Positions 36,519 to 44,367 of a stretch of DNA of 64,000 bases are shown here, in pieces. The DNA lies in contig NZ_APNM01000001.1 in assembly GCF_040361335.1 (NCBI RefSeq), positions 248,001-312,000 on the forward strand, written 5' to 3'. The notes under the pieces were generated by a model. That model made no database searches. It was not told where the DNA came from and saw nothing but the letters and a program-made list of their open reading frames with translations. The position numbers and the translations under genes are program-made. The stretch is from APNM01 sp040361335. Lineage in GTDB: Bacteria > Pseudomonadota > Gammaproteobacteria > Nevskiales > Salinisphaeraceae. Position 1 is the first letter of the stretch. Each line of letters starts with the position of its first letter.

Positions 36519-37060
36519 CCGACGCCAAGCGCGGTAACCGGCACCTGCTGTTCCAGCTCTCGCTGGCGGTCGTGGCGATGTTCGGCTTCGGCTTCGCGCT
36601 GGTGCCGCTCTACGACATGCTCTGCGACATCACCGGCCTCAACGGCAAGAACAGCGCGATGCTGACCGAGGCCGGCGAGATCGACTACGGCGTCGACGAG
36701 GCCCGGACCGTGACCGTCCAGTTCGTGACCACGGTCAACGCGGGCATGGCCTGGGGCTTCGAGGCCGTGGAGCGCAAGGTGGAGGTGCATCCCGGCGAGC
36801 TGTCGACCGTCGAGTTCCGGGTGCGCAACGACTCCGGCCGCGACATGGTCGGTCAGGCCGTGCCCAGCGTGCGGCCGGCCGATGCCGCGGGCTATCTGCG
36901 CAAGACCGAGTGCTTCTGTTTTGACCGGCAGCCCCTGGCGGCCGACGAGAGCCGGGTGATGCCGATGCGCTTCGTGGTCGACCCGGATCTGCCCGAATAC
37001 GTGGATACCATCAACCTGTCCTATACGTTCTTCGACGCCACCCAACTCGCGTCCCGGTAG
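36515..37060 (+). CDS. ctaG: cytochrome c oxidase copper-assembly protein CtaG/Cox11
   Basis: Delivers copper to CuB of subunit I. One N-terminal membrane anchor (about 10-32, ending LVPLYDMLCDITGLNGK), a periplasmic beta domain and the copper-binding motif CFCF (about residues 131-134) with PMRFVVDP after it. 181 residues, typical. Confidence 0.95.
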   Translation: MTDAKRGNRHLLFQLSLAVVAMFGFGFALVPLYDMLCDITGLNGKNSAMLTEAGEIDYGVDEARTVTVQFVTTVNAGMAWGFEAVERKVEVHPGELSTVEFRVRNDSGRDMVGQAVPSVRPADAAGYLRKTECFCFDRQPLAADESRVMPMRFVVDPDLPEYVDTINLSYTFFDATQLASR

Positions 37061-37076
37061 AGAGGAAGAAACGCTC

Positions 37077-37952
37077 ATGGCGACCCAGACCGAGCAACAC
37101 AAGTATTACGTCCCGGAACCGAGCGCCTGGCCGTTCGTGATGACCATTGCCATGTTCACGTTCGCCCTCGGCCTGGCGAGCTGGCTGAACGGCGCCGAGA
37201 CCGTGGGCCCGTACATCTTCGCGGCCGGGCTCGCGCTGATCCTGGTGATGACCTTCATCTGGTTCCGCGGCGTGATCCGCGAGAACCAGGCCGGGGCCTA
37301 CGGCCACCAGGAGGAGATGACCTTCCGCTGGGCCATGTCCTGGTTCATCTTCTCCGAGGTGATGTTCTTCGGTGCCTTCTTCGGCGCCCTGTTCTACGCG
37401 CGCATGCTGTCGGTGCCGTGGCTGGCCGGCGAGGGCAGCGAGTTCACCACCAACGCTTATCTCTGGGAAGGCTTCGAGGCGGCCTGGCCGACCAATGGCC
37501 CGGGCAACGTGGGCGGTACCTTCGATACCATTCCGCCGTGGGGCGTGCCGTTCCTGAACACGATCATCCTGTTGACCTCGGGCGTGACCATCACGATCGC
37601 GCACTGGGGGCTCAAGGAGAACAACCGGCTCAAGCTGAATCTTGGGCTGGCGGCCACCGTGGCCCTGGGTGCGATCTTCCTGTTCTTCCAGGCGGAGGAG
37701 TACATCCACGCCTACCAGGACCTGAACCTGACCCTGAGTTCGGGCATCTACGGTTCGACCTTCTTCATGCTCACCGGCTTCCACGGCGCGCACGTCACGC
37801 TGGGCACGATCATGCTGCTGGTGATCCTGCTGCGCTGTATCGCGGGACATTTCTCGGCCGAGAACCATTTCGGTTTCGAGGCCGTGGCCTGGTATTGGCA
37901 CTTCGTGGACGTGGTCTGGCTCGGCCTGTTCGTCTTCGTCTACATTTTGTGA
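37077..37952 (+). CDS. coxC: cytochrome c oxidase subunit III
   Basis: Seven-helix subunit that stabilises the oxidase. FVMTIAMFTFALGLASWLNG, FRWAMSWFIFSEVMFFGAFFGA, PPWGVPFLNTIILLTSGVTIT, GSTFFMLTGFHGAHVTLGTI and the C-terminal YWHFVDVVWLGLFVFVY are diagnostic. 291 residues. AGAGGAAG precedes the ATG. Confidence 0.97.
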   Translation: MATQTEQHKYYVPEPSAWPFVMTIAMFTFALGLASWLNGAETVGPYIFAAGLALILVMTFIWFRGVIRENQAGAYGHQEEMTFRWAMSWFIFSEVMFFGAFFGALFYARMLSVPWLAGEGSEFTTNAYLWEGFEAAWPTNGPGNVGGTFDTIPPWGVPFLNTIILLTSGVTITIAHWGLKENNRLKLNLGLAATVALGAIFLFFQAEEYIHAYQDLNLTLSSGIYGSTFFMLTGFHGAHVTLGTIMLLVILLRCIAGHFSAENHFGFEAVAWYWHFVDVVWLGLFVFVYIL

Positions 37953-38020
37953 GGTGACTCGTGATTCGTGATTGGCGGTCGGCGCTTCCAGCGAATCACC
38001 AATCACGAATCACGGCGTGA
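37953..38020. repeat. family C intergenic inverted repeat (C2)
   Basis: Left arm GTGACTCGTGATTCGTGATT (from 37954) and right arm CGAATCACCAATCACGAATC (from 37992) flank a 16-nt loop between coxC and the convergent DUF2909 gene. On the minus strand the element supplies the TGA stop of the DUF2909 gene. A small hairpin CACGGCG-TGA-CGCCGTG adjoins it. Confidence 0.9.
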
Positions 38021-38216
38021 CGCCGTGAGGCTGTATCCAGCCGAAGAGATAGCCCGCCACCAGGAAGGCGATCAGGGCCAGTGACAGGCCGATGCGCAGC
38101 GTCAGCGCGCCGACGGTCCGTCGCCGCGAGCCATTGTCCTTGACCAGGAATACCATCCCGGCCAGCAATGCGGCGACGATGCCGAAGAGAAAGGCGACGA
38201 TGACGGATGTGGTCAT
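38010..38216 (-). CDS. twin transmembrane protein, DUF2909 family
   Basis: 68-residue protein with two membrane helices (about 5-25 and 40-62) joined by a basic loop KDNGSRRR, matching the DUF2909/twin transmembrane family that sits between coxC and the SURF1 gene in Pseudomonas and relatives. Its ATG (38216-38214) is back-to-back with the SURF1 ATG (38217). The stop codon lies inside repeat C2. Role in oxidase biogenesis is inferred from context only. Confidence 0.82.
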   Translation of the reverse strand: MTTSVIVAFLFGIVAALLAGMVFLVKDNGSRRRTVGALTLRIGLSLALIAFLVAGYLFGWIQPHGVTP

Positions 38217-38948
38217 ATGCGTCTAGGCGCGTTGCGGTTCGACCCGCCCCTGTGGGCGTGGGTGGTGATCGTCCCCGCCCTGGGGCTGCTGTTGTGGCTG
38301 GGCACGTGGCAGGTTCAGCGGGGACAGGCCAAGGAACGCATGTTAGCCGAGCGTGCCGCGGCACGCCAAGCCGAGCCGCGGGCCCTGCCCGCCGACGACC
38401 CCGCTTCGGCCTACGGCGAGACGGTACGGGTGCGCGGGCGCTATCTGACCGATCGCCAGCTCCTGCTCGACAACCAGGTATGGGAGGATCGGGTCGGCTA
38501 TCGGGTATGGACGCCGCTGCGGCTCGATGACGGCCGTCTGGTGCTGGTGGATCGGGGCTGGGTCCCGATGGGACGCGACCGATCGAATCCCGCGCAGCCC
38601 GAGGCACCGGCGGGGATGGTCACGGCGTACGGCATCTGGCGGGCCCTGCCCGAGCCGGGGCTGCGGCTCGCCGCCCCGGACGCGTGCGCACAGACGGCGT
38701 GGCCGCGGGTGTTGAATTACCCCGACCACGGACAGGTGGCCTGTCAGTTCCCCGACGCGACGGTCGCGGACGGTCTGCTGCTCCTGGCCGAGGATGCCGC
38801 CGGCGGATTCCCGCGGGACTGGGACGACGCGGGCCTGCCGCCGATGCGCCACTACGGCTATGCGGCCCAGTGGTATGCCCTGGCGCTGGCCTTGCTGGCG
38901 CTGTTCTTGGTTCTGAATACGGAAAGAGACAATGCAGGCAAGCACTAA
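38217..38948 (+). CDS. SURF1 family cytochrome oxidase biogenesis protein
   Basis: SURF1/Shy1 homologue implicated in heme a insertion. N-terminal helix (about 12-32, ending LLLWLGTWQVQRGQAKE), periplasmic domain with RGRYLTDRQLLLDNQVWEDRVGY and WTPLRLDDGRLVLVDRGWVP, and a C-terminal helix after RHYGYAAQWYALA. 243 residues. No evident Shine-Dalgarno; the start codon touches the divergent DUF2909 start. Confidence 0.92.
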   Translation: MRLGALRFDPPLWAWVVIVPALGLLLWLGTWQVQRGQAKERMLAERAAARQAEPRALPADDPASAYGETVRVRGRYLTDRQLLLDNQVWEDRVGYRVWTPLRLDDGRLVLVDRGWVPMGRDRSNPAQPEAPAGMVTAYGIWRALPEPGLRLAAPDACAQTAWPRVLNYPDHGQVACQFPDATVADGLLLLAEDAAGGFPRDWDDAGLPPMRHYGYAAQWYALALALLALFLVLNTERDNAGKH

Positions 38949-39495
38949 AGCGCGGCTCAAGATCCTGGCCGTGGCATTGTTGTTCATCGGCCCCCTGGCC
39001 GCGGCATGGCTGCTCTATACGGCGTTCCCGGGACAGGCGCCGGGTGGCCGCACGCACCACGGCGAACTCAACGAGCCGGCCGTTCCCCTGTCCGGGAAGG
39101 GGCTCGAGCCGGCCGCCGGTACGGCCGAACTGCCGGCGTTCGCGGAACAGTGGACCTTCCTGCAGGTCACCGGCGAGCGCTGCGGCGACGCCTGCCAGGA
39201 CGGATTGGCCACCACCCGGCAGGTGCGGGCTCTGCTGCATCGCCGCTCCACGCGCGTGCAGCGTGTCCTGGTGCTCGCTGACGGCGGTACGGTCCCGCCG
39301 ATCGAGGACCACCCGGATCTGGCCGTGTACCGCGGCGGTAGGGCACTGCGCGAGACATTGGGCGACCAGGCCCCCGGCACGGTGTTCGTGGTCGATCCGC
39401 TGGGTAATTGGGTATTGACCTATCCGGCGCCGGTCGACGCCGACGGCCTGTTCAAGGACATCAAGCACCTGCTGAAGCTGTCACACATAGGGTGA
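38932..39495 (+). CDS. SCO-like thioredoxin-fold protein of the cox cluster
   Basis: 187-residue protein with one N-terminal helix (about 10-32) and a periplasmic thioredoxin-like domain. The segment WTFLQVTGERCGDACQDGL has a CxxxC at the position of the SCO1 copper motif, and TVFVVDPLGNWVLTYP resembles the C-terminal part of SCO proteins, but overall similarity is low. Overlaps the SURF1 gene by 17 bp. Likely helps CuA maturation or thiol redox; this is inference from context. Its TGA stop is at the border of repeat C3. Confidence 0.75.
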   Translation: MQASTKARLKILAVALLFIGPLAAAWLLYTAFPGQAPGGRTHHGELNEPAVPLSGKGLEPAAGTAELPAFAEQWTFLQVTGERCGDACQDGLATTRQVRALLHRRSTRVQRVLVLADGGTVPPIEDHPDLAVYRGGRALRETLGDQAPGTVFVVDPLGNWVLTYPAPVDADGLFKDIKHLLKLSHIG

Positions 39496-39560
39496 CTGGT
39501 GATTGGTGATTCGTGATTGGAACGGGACACGAATCATGAATCACGCCTCACGATTCACGG
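39491..39560. repeat. family C intergenic inverted repeat (C3)
   Basis: Left arm GGTGACTGGTGATTGGTGAT (from 39491, continuing to 39520) and right arm GAATCATGAATCACGCCTCA (from 39530) with a 9-nt loop. The first TGA is the stop of the SCO-like gene, and the element ends 9 bp before the ctaA ATG. Confidence 0.9.
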
Positions 39561-39569
39561 TCGTTTCGC

Positions 39570-40583
39570 ATGAACACTAGCTTTTACCGCATCACCCTGC
39601 TCGCCGTGGCCCTGTGTTTCGTGGTGGTCACGGTGGGCGCCTATGTGCGGCTGTCGGACGCCGGGCTCGGCTGTCCCGACTGGCCGGGTTGCTACGGGCA
39701 CATCGGGGTGCCCGGCCATCGGGAAGCCGTCGACGCCGCCAATCAGGCATTCCCGGAGCGTCCCGTGGAGACCGGCAAGGCCTGGAAGGAGATGGTGCAC
39801 CGGTATCTGGCGGGTACCCTGGGGCTCCTGATCCTGGCACTGGCGGGCATGGCGTGGCTGCGGCGGGAGACGGTCCGGCAACGGTCCCTGGCCACGCTGC
39901 TTCTGGGCGTGGTCGTGTTCCAGGCGGTGCTCGGGATGTGGACCGTCACCCTGCTACTCAAACCGTTGGTGGTCACGGCCCACCTGTTGGGTGGCATGAC
40001 CGTGTTGGCGCTGTTGCTGCTGATGCTGCTGCGCCAAGGCGGGCATCTGCGGTTGGCGGCGAGCGCTGGCCGCGGCCTGCGCGCGGCGGCGGGCGTGGGT
40101 CTGGCGGTCCTGATATGCCAGATATTCCTGGGCGCCTGGACGTCGACGAATTACGCGGCGCTGGCCTGTCCGGATTTTCCGACCTGCCAGCGCGCCTGGT
40201 GGCCGGAGACCGATTTCGCCACCGCCTTCACCCTGTGGCACGGGCTCGGCATCAATTACGAGTACGGGATACTCGACAGCGTGCCGCGCGCGACCATCCA
40301 CCTGACTCATCGCATCGGCGCCCTGGTCACGGCCGTCGTTCTACTCGGGGTGGCCGCCGTCGCGTTCGCCCGCGGTCGCCTCGACGGCCGCTGGCGCCTG
40401 CTGGGCGGCCTGCTGGTGGCGGCGTTGTGCCTGCAGATCGCCCTGGGCGTGACGACCGTGGTGGCGCACCTGCCGCTGGCCGTGGCCGTGGCCCACAACG
40501 GGGGCGCCGCCCTGTTATTATTGACGGTTATGGCCATCAATCATGCAGCCTGGGCCGGCACCGCGCCGGGGGTGCGGCCGTGA
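39570..40583 (+). CDS. ctaA: heme A synthase (COX15/CtaA)
   Basis: Oxidises heme O to heme A for the oxidase. Eight-helix membrane protein, 337 residues, starting with ITLLAVALCFVVVTVGAYVRLSDAGLGCPDWPGCYGH, an ERPV...KEMVHRYLAG segment (heme-ligand His) and a second half with ACPDFPTCQ and THRIGALVT. Its stop overlaps the GTG start of ctaB. Confidence 0.95.
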   Translation: MNTSFYRITLLAVALCFVVVTVGAYVRLSDAGLGCPDWPGCYGHIGVPGHREAVDAANQAFPERPVETGKAWKEMVHRYLAGTLGLLILALAGMAWLRRETVRQRSLATLLLGVVVFQAVLGMWTVTLLLKPLVVTAHLLGGMTVLALLLLMLLRQGGHLRLAASAGRGLRAAAGVGLAVLICQIFLGAWTSTNYAALACPDFPTCQRAWWPETDFATAFTLWHGLGINYEYGILDSVPRATIHLTHRIGALVTAVVLLGVAAVAFARGRLDGRWRLLGGLLVAALCLQIALGVTTVVAHLPLAVAVAHNGGAALLLLTVMAINHAAWAGTAPGVRP

Positions 40584-41488
40584 GCGTACGCTCCATCGAT
40601 CTGGCACGCCCCCTCTCGCGCCGGCTCGCCGACTATTACGAGTTGTGCAAGCCGCGCGTGGTGATGCTTATCGTGTTCACCGCGATCGTGGGCATGTTCC
40701 TGGCGACGCCGGGCCTCGTGCCCCTGGGGCCCTCGCTGTTCGGCACCGCCGGTATCGGTCTGATGGCCGCCTCCGCCGCGGCCGTCAACCAGATCCTGGA
40801 CCGGCAGGCCGACGCCCGCATGGCGCGCACCTGCGGGCGCCCGCTGGTCACCGGCAACCTGGGCATGCCGGAGTCGGTGACCTTCGCCGTCGTCCTCGGC
40901 CTGGCCGGCATGGCGATCCTGCACGAGCTGGTGAACCCCCTGACCGCCTGGCTGACGTTGCTCACCCTGGTCGGCTATGCGGGTATCTACACCCTCTACC
41001 TGAAGCGGGCCACGCCGCAGAACATCGTGATCGGCGGCGCCGCCGGCGCCGCGCCGCCGGTGCTGGGCTGGAGCGCCGTGACCGGCACCATCGACCCGCA
41101 CTCCCTGTTGCTGTTCCTGATCGTGTTCATCTGGACGCCGCCGCACTTCTGGGCGCTGGCGATCGAGCGTCACCGCGAGTACGCCGAGGTGGATATCCCG
41201 ATGCTCCCGGTCACCCACGGCCTGGAATACACCCGCACCCAGGTCCTGCTGTACACGGTATTGCTGGTGGCGGTGAGCGTGCTGCCGTTCGCGGTGGGCA
41301 TGAGCGGGCCGCTCTACCTGCTGGGAGCACTGGCCCTGGGCGGCTGGTTCCTCTACTACGCCGTGCGCCTGAAGTTCGCGCCCGTGCCGGGCCTCGCGAT
41401 GCGCACCTTCGGCTACTCCATCATCTACCTGATGGCGATCTTCACGCTGCTGCTGGTCGACCACCACATTCCCGTTCTCTACGGATAA
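40580..41488 (+). CDS. ctaB: protoheme IX farnesyltransferase (heme O synthase)
   Basis: UbiA-type prenyltransferase adding farnesyl to heme B. LCKPRVVMLIVFTAIVGM, the Asp-rich motif NQILDRQADARMARTCGRPL, YTLYLKRATPQNIVIGGAAGA and IWTPPHFWALAI are diagnostic; about eight membrane helices, 302 residues. The start is a GTG at 40580 overlapping the ctaA TGA, implying coupling. The frame is open into ctaA, but this is a high-GC shadow rather than a fusion. Confidence 0.95.
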   Translation: MSVRSIDLARPLSRRLADYYELCKPRVVMLIVFTAIVGMFLATPGLVPLGPSLFGTAGIGLMAASAAAVNQILDRQADARMARTCGRPLVTGNLGMPESVTFAVVLGLAGMAILHELVNPLTAWLTLLTLVGYAGIYTLYLKRATPQNIVIGGAAGAAPPVLGWSAVTGTIDPHSLLLFLIVFIWTPPHFWALAIERHREYAEVDIPMLPVTHGLEYTRTQVLLYTVLLVAVSVLPFAVGMSGPLYLLGALALGGWFLYYAVRLKFAPVPGLAMRTFGYSIIYLMAIFTLLLVDHHIPVLYG

Positions 41489-41498
41489 CCGGGGAATG

Positions 41499-41627
41499 AA
41501 CCACAGAGGCACAGAGGACACAGAGAGAGTAAGAATCTAGAACCAAAAGAATACGAAGGGTGCGAACTTTTTGCCCTTTGGCTTTTGGCCGCTTTCTTGA
41601 CTCTGTGTGCTCTGTGTCTCTGTGGTT
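41499..41627. repeat. family A intergenic inverted repeat (A6)
   Basis: Left arm 41499-41529 (AACCACAGAGGCACAGAGG...) and right arm 41601-41627 (...CTCTGTGTCTCTGTGGTT) around an AT-rich loop containing CCAAAAG...CTTTTGG. Lies between convergent ctaB and the transglycosylase gene and could terminate both. Confidence 0.92.
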
Positions 41628-41640
41628 GGCTGGATTTTTA

Positions 41641-42267
41641 TCAGAACGGCCACCAGCCGCCGCTTTCAAGCTCCTCGCGGCAGCCGCGCAACTGGCCGCC
41701 GTAGCGCTCGGCGCGGGCCTGTACGCGATTGGCGACACGCTTGAGCCAGGTCTTGCCGGCATAGGTGCCGCGTTCGAAGCCGGTCTGACCCTCGTGGTAC
41801 GCGAGGTATTGGCTGTAGGCGTCCCACTTGGAGATGCCCAGCATCCGGTTCGAGACGTTGGCGTACCAGGCCACGAAGTCGGCGGCGTCGCCGAAGTCGT
41901 CGCGCGAGGCCCAGCCGTTGCCGGATTCGCGCTTGTACCAGTCCCAGGTCGAATCCAGGGCCTGCGTATAGCCGTAGGCGGAGGAACTGCGGGTCCAGGG
42001 GATCACCCAGAGAAGGCGGTTGCGCGGCGGCTTGGCCTTGCCGTGGAAACTGGATTCCTGGTGGATGATGGCGAGCTGGACCTGGATCGGCGTGCCCCAG
42101 CGGTCCGCCGCGGCCTTGGCCTCTTCGTACCAGCCGTCCTTCTCGCGGAAGATCTCGCAGATATCGCTGGTTTCCTCGGGGGGTGCGGTGGCGGCGCAGG
42201 CCGATAGCAACGCGGCCGCGGCGAGCGGCCACAGGCGGCGGGCGAGGCCCCGGACCGGCATGCTCAT
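41641..42267 (-). CDS. SLT-domain lytic transglycosylase lipoprotein
   Basis: Outer-membrane-type lipoprotein (lipobox LSAC, Cys24) with an SLT/goose-lysozyme fold. IQVQLAIIHQESSFHGKAKP carries the catalytic Glu; SSAYGYTQALDSTWDWYK and AWYANVSNRMLGIS follow, as in small gammaproteobacterial transglycosylase lipoproteins. Cleaves murein glycan strands in the family. 208 residues. Divergent from cysJ with an AT-rich spacer. Confidence 0.88.
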   Translation of the reverse strand: MSMPVRGLARRLWPLAAAALLSACAATAPPEETSDICEIFREKDGWYEEAKAAADRWGTPIQVQLAIIHQESSFHGKAKPPRNRLLWVIPWTRSSSAYGYTQALDSTWDWYKRESGNGWASRDDFGDAADFVAWYANVSNRMLGISKWDAYSQYLAYHEGQTGFERGTYAGKTWLKRVANRVQARAERYGGQLRGCREELESGGWWPF

Positions 42268-42326
42268 ATCGACGGCCCCGCTGGTTTCTTAGTCCAAAAA
42301 ATCATAAAAGAATAATCAGCAATACG

Positions 42327-42355
42327 TTTTCAACATATCCGAATGCCGCTATCCT
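42327..42355 (+). promoter_or_regulatory. candidate sigma70 promoter of cysJI
   Basis: TTTTCA (42327-42332), 17 bp, TATCCT (42350-42355) in the AT-rich spacer between the transglycosylase gene and cysJ, giving a leader of about 45 nt. No CysB site was identified. Confidence 0.45.
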
Positions 42356-42406
42356 AGCGCCCGTCGTTGCAGAGGCCGGGTTCTGCGGCCCCCGAACCCC
42401 CATTAT

Positions 42407-44260
42407 ATGAATGTTGCCATGAAGGCCATGCCGATCGCCGAACATACCAGTCCGCTGAGCGCCGAGCAGGCGGAGCAACTCAATCGCCTGATCGAGTCGC
42501 TCACGCCGATGCAGGTTACCTGGATCAGCGGCTATCTCGCGGGCATCAACGCCTCGATGGCCGAGGGCGCGGTACAGCAGCCGCAGCCGGCCCAACCGGC
42601 GGCGCAGGCGGGCGAGTCCGCCAGGCTCACCGTGCTCTACGGCTCCCAGACCGGCAACGCCGAGGGCGTGGCCGAGGACCTGGCGGCCAAGGCCGAGTCC
42701 CGCGGTCTCGCGGTGACCCTGGTGGACATGGCCGATTACAAGCCCAAGGACCTGAAGAAGGAGACCAACCTCGTGGTGCTGGTCTCCACCCACGGCGAGG
42801 GCGATCCGCCCGACAACGCCGAGGAACTGCACGAGTTCATCTACGGCAAGAAGGCGCCCAAGCTGGAGGGGCTGAAGTATTCCGTGCTCGCCCTGGGCGA
42901 CACCAGCTACGAGCATTTCTGCCAGACCGGCAAGGATTTCGACGCCCAACTCGCACAGCTCGGCGCCGAGCGCGTTCACGAGCGCGTGGATTGCGACGTG
43001 GATTACGACGAGGCCGCCGAGGGCTGGGTCGACGCGGTGGTCGAGGTCTTCGGCAAGGAAGTCGAGGAAAGCGCGACCGCGCATCCGACCGTCACGCCCA
43101 TGCCGGGGGCCGGCGCGCCGGCGGGCGGGGACAAGGACCCGTACACCCGCAAGAACCCCTTCCGAGCCGAGCTGTTGAACAATATCGTGCTCAACGGCCG
43201 CGGTTCCGAGAAGGAGGTGCGCCACATCGAGCTGGACACCGAAGACTCCGGCATGAGCTGGGAGCCGGGCGACTCGCTCGGCATCCTGCCGGAGAACGAT
43301 CCCGCGGTGGTCGACGAGCTGATCGGTACCCTGGACCTGAGCCCGGACGAAACGGTGACCGGTCTGGACGGGGAGGTGCCGCTGCACGAGGCCCTGACCC
43401 GACAGTACGAGATCACCACCCTGACGCGGCCCTTCATCGAGAAATACGCCCATCTGGCGGAGTCCTCGAAGTTGGACAAGCTGCTCGCCGACGACGCCCG
43501 CGACGAACTTCTGGCCTACATGGACGGCCGCCATATCGTGGATCTGGTCGAGGACTTCCCGGTCAAGGGCCTGGCCGGCGCCGACTTTGTGCGCCTGCTG
43601 CGCAAGTTGCCGCCGCGCCTGTATTCGATCGCGTCGAGTCACAGCGCCAATCCCGACGAGGTTCACCTGACGGTGGCCGCGGTGCGTTACGAGACCCACG
43701 GCCGCAGCCGCGGCGGCGTGGCCTCGACGCAGCTCGCCGACCGCGTGGGCGAGGACGGCAGCGTGCCGGTGTACATCGACCGCAACAAGAACTTCAAGTT
43801 GCCGTCGGACCCGGACGCGCCCATCATCATGGTGGGGCCGGGCACCGGCGTGGCACCGTTCCGTGCCTTCCTGGAGGAGCGCGAGGAGATCGGCGCCGGC
43901 GGCAAGAACTGGCTGTTCTTCGGCGCCCAGCATTTCCTGACCGATTTCTATTACCAGACCGACTGGCTGCGCTGGCGCAAGGACGGTCTGCTGTCGCGTA
44001 TCGACGTGGCGTTCTCCCGCGACCAGGCGGAGAAAAAGTATGTCCAGCACCGGCTGCGCGAGCGTGCCGCCGATGTGTACGCCTGGCTGGAGGAGGGCGC
44101 CTACTTCTACGTGTGCGGCGACGCCAATGCCATGGCGCACGACGTGCACGAGGCCCTGACCGACATCGTCGCCGATCAGGGCGGGCTGGACGCCGATGCC
44201 GCCGCCGACTACGTCAAGCGGTTGCAGAAGGAGAAGCGCTACCAGCGCGACGTGTATTGA
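42407..44260 (+). CDS. cysJ: sulfite reductase (NADPH) flavoprotein alpha subunit
   Basis: Passes electrons from NADPH through FAD and FMN to CysI. An N-terminal LSAEQAEQLNRLIESLTPMQVTWISGYLAG segment (oligomerisation), flavodoxin domain (about 70-205, LYGSQTGNAEGVAEDLA), FAD domain (about 240-455, RLYSIASS, THGRSRGGVASTQLAD) and NADPH domain (GPGTGVAPFRAFLEER, FFGAQHFLTDFYYQ, ending EKRYQRDVY). 617 residues. Start ATG at 42407; an in-frame ATG at 42419 is possible. No cysH nearby. Confidence 0.95.
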   Translation: MNVAMKAMPIAEHTSPLSAEQAEQLNRLIESLTPMQVTWISGYLAGINASMAEGAVQQPQPAQPAAQAGESARLTVLYGSQTGNAEGVAEDLAAKAESRGLAVTLVDMADYKPKDLKKETNLVVLVSTHGEGDPPDNAEELHEFIYGKKAPKLEGLKYSVLALGDTSYEHFCQTGKDFDAQLAQLGAERVHERVDCDVDYDEAAEGWVDAVVEVFGKEVEESATAHPTVTPMPGAGAPAGGDKDPYTRKNPFRAELLNNIVLNGRGSEKEVRHIELDTEDSGMSWEPGDSLGILPENDPAVVDELIGTLDLSPDETVTGLDGEVPLHEALTRQYEITTLTRPFIEKYAHLAESSKLDKLLADDARDELLAYMDGRHIVDLVEDFPVKGLAGADFVRLLRKLPPRLYSIASSHSANPDEVHLTVAAVRYETHGRSRGGVASTQLADRVGEDGSVPVYIDRNKNFKLPSDPDAPIIMVGPGTGVAPFRAFLEEREEIGAGGKNWLFFGAQHFLTDFYYQTDWLRWRKDGLLSRIDVAFSRDQAEKKYVQHRLRERAADVYAWLEEGAYFYVCGDANAMAHDVHEALTDIVADQGGLDADAAADYVKRLQKEKRYQRDVY

Positions 44261-44263
44261 ATG

Positions 44264-44357
44264 TCAGTTTCCGGTTTCCAGATGGCGGTTCCCCGAGAAG
44301 CGGAAACCGCTTGCTCGACCATGCCGCGTCGGAAACCGGAAACCGCTAACCGGAAAC
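44264..44357. repeat. family D intergenic inverted repeat (D1)
   Basis: Left arm CAGTTTCCGGTTTCCAG plus GGCGGTTCCCC (44264-44294); right arms CGGAAACCGC (44301-44310) and GTCGGAAACCGGAAACCGCT (from 44329), then ACCGGAAAC. The arms consist of 7-bp copies of GTTTCCG. Fills the gap between cysJ and cysI. Confidence 0.85.
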
Positions 44358-44367
44358 TTTGCTAACC

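Noticed and set aside
39614..41488. Apparent ctaA-ctaB fusion frame of 624 codons
   Set aside because: The ctaB frame is merely open through ctaA; its translation there has no similarity, and ctaB has its own coupled GTG start.
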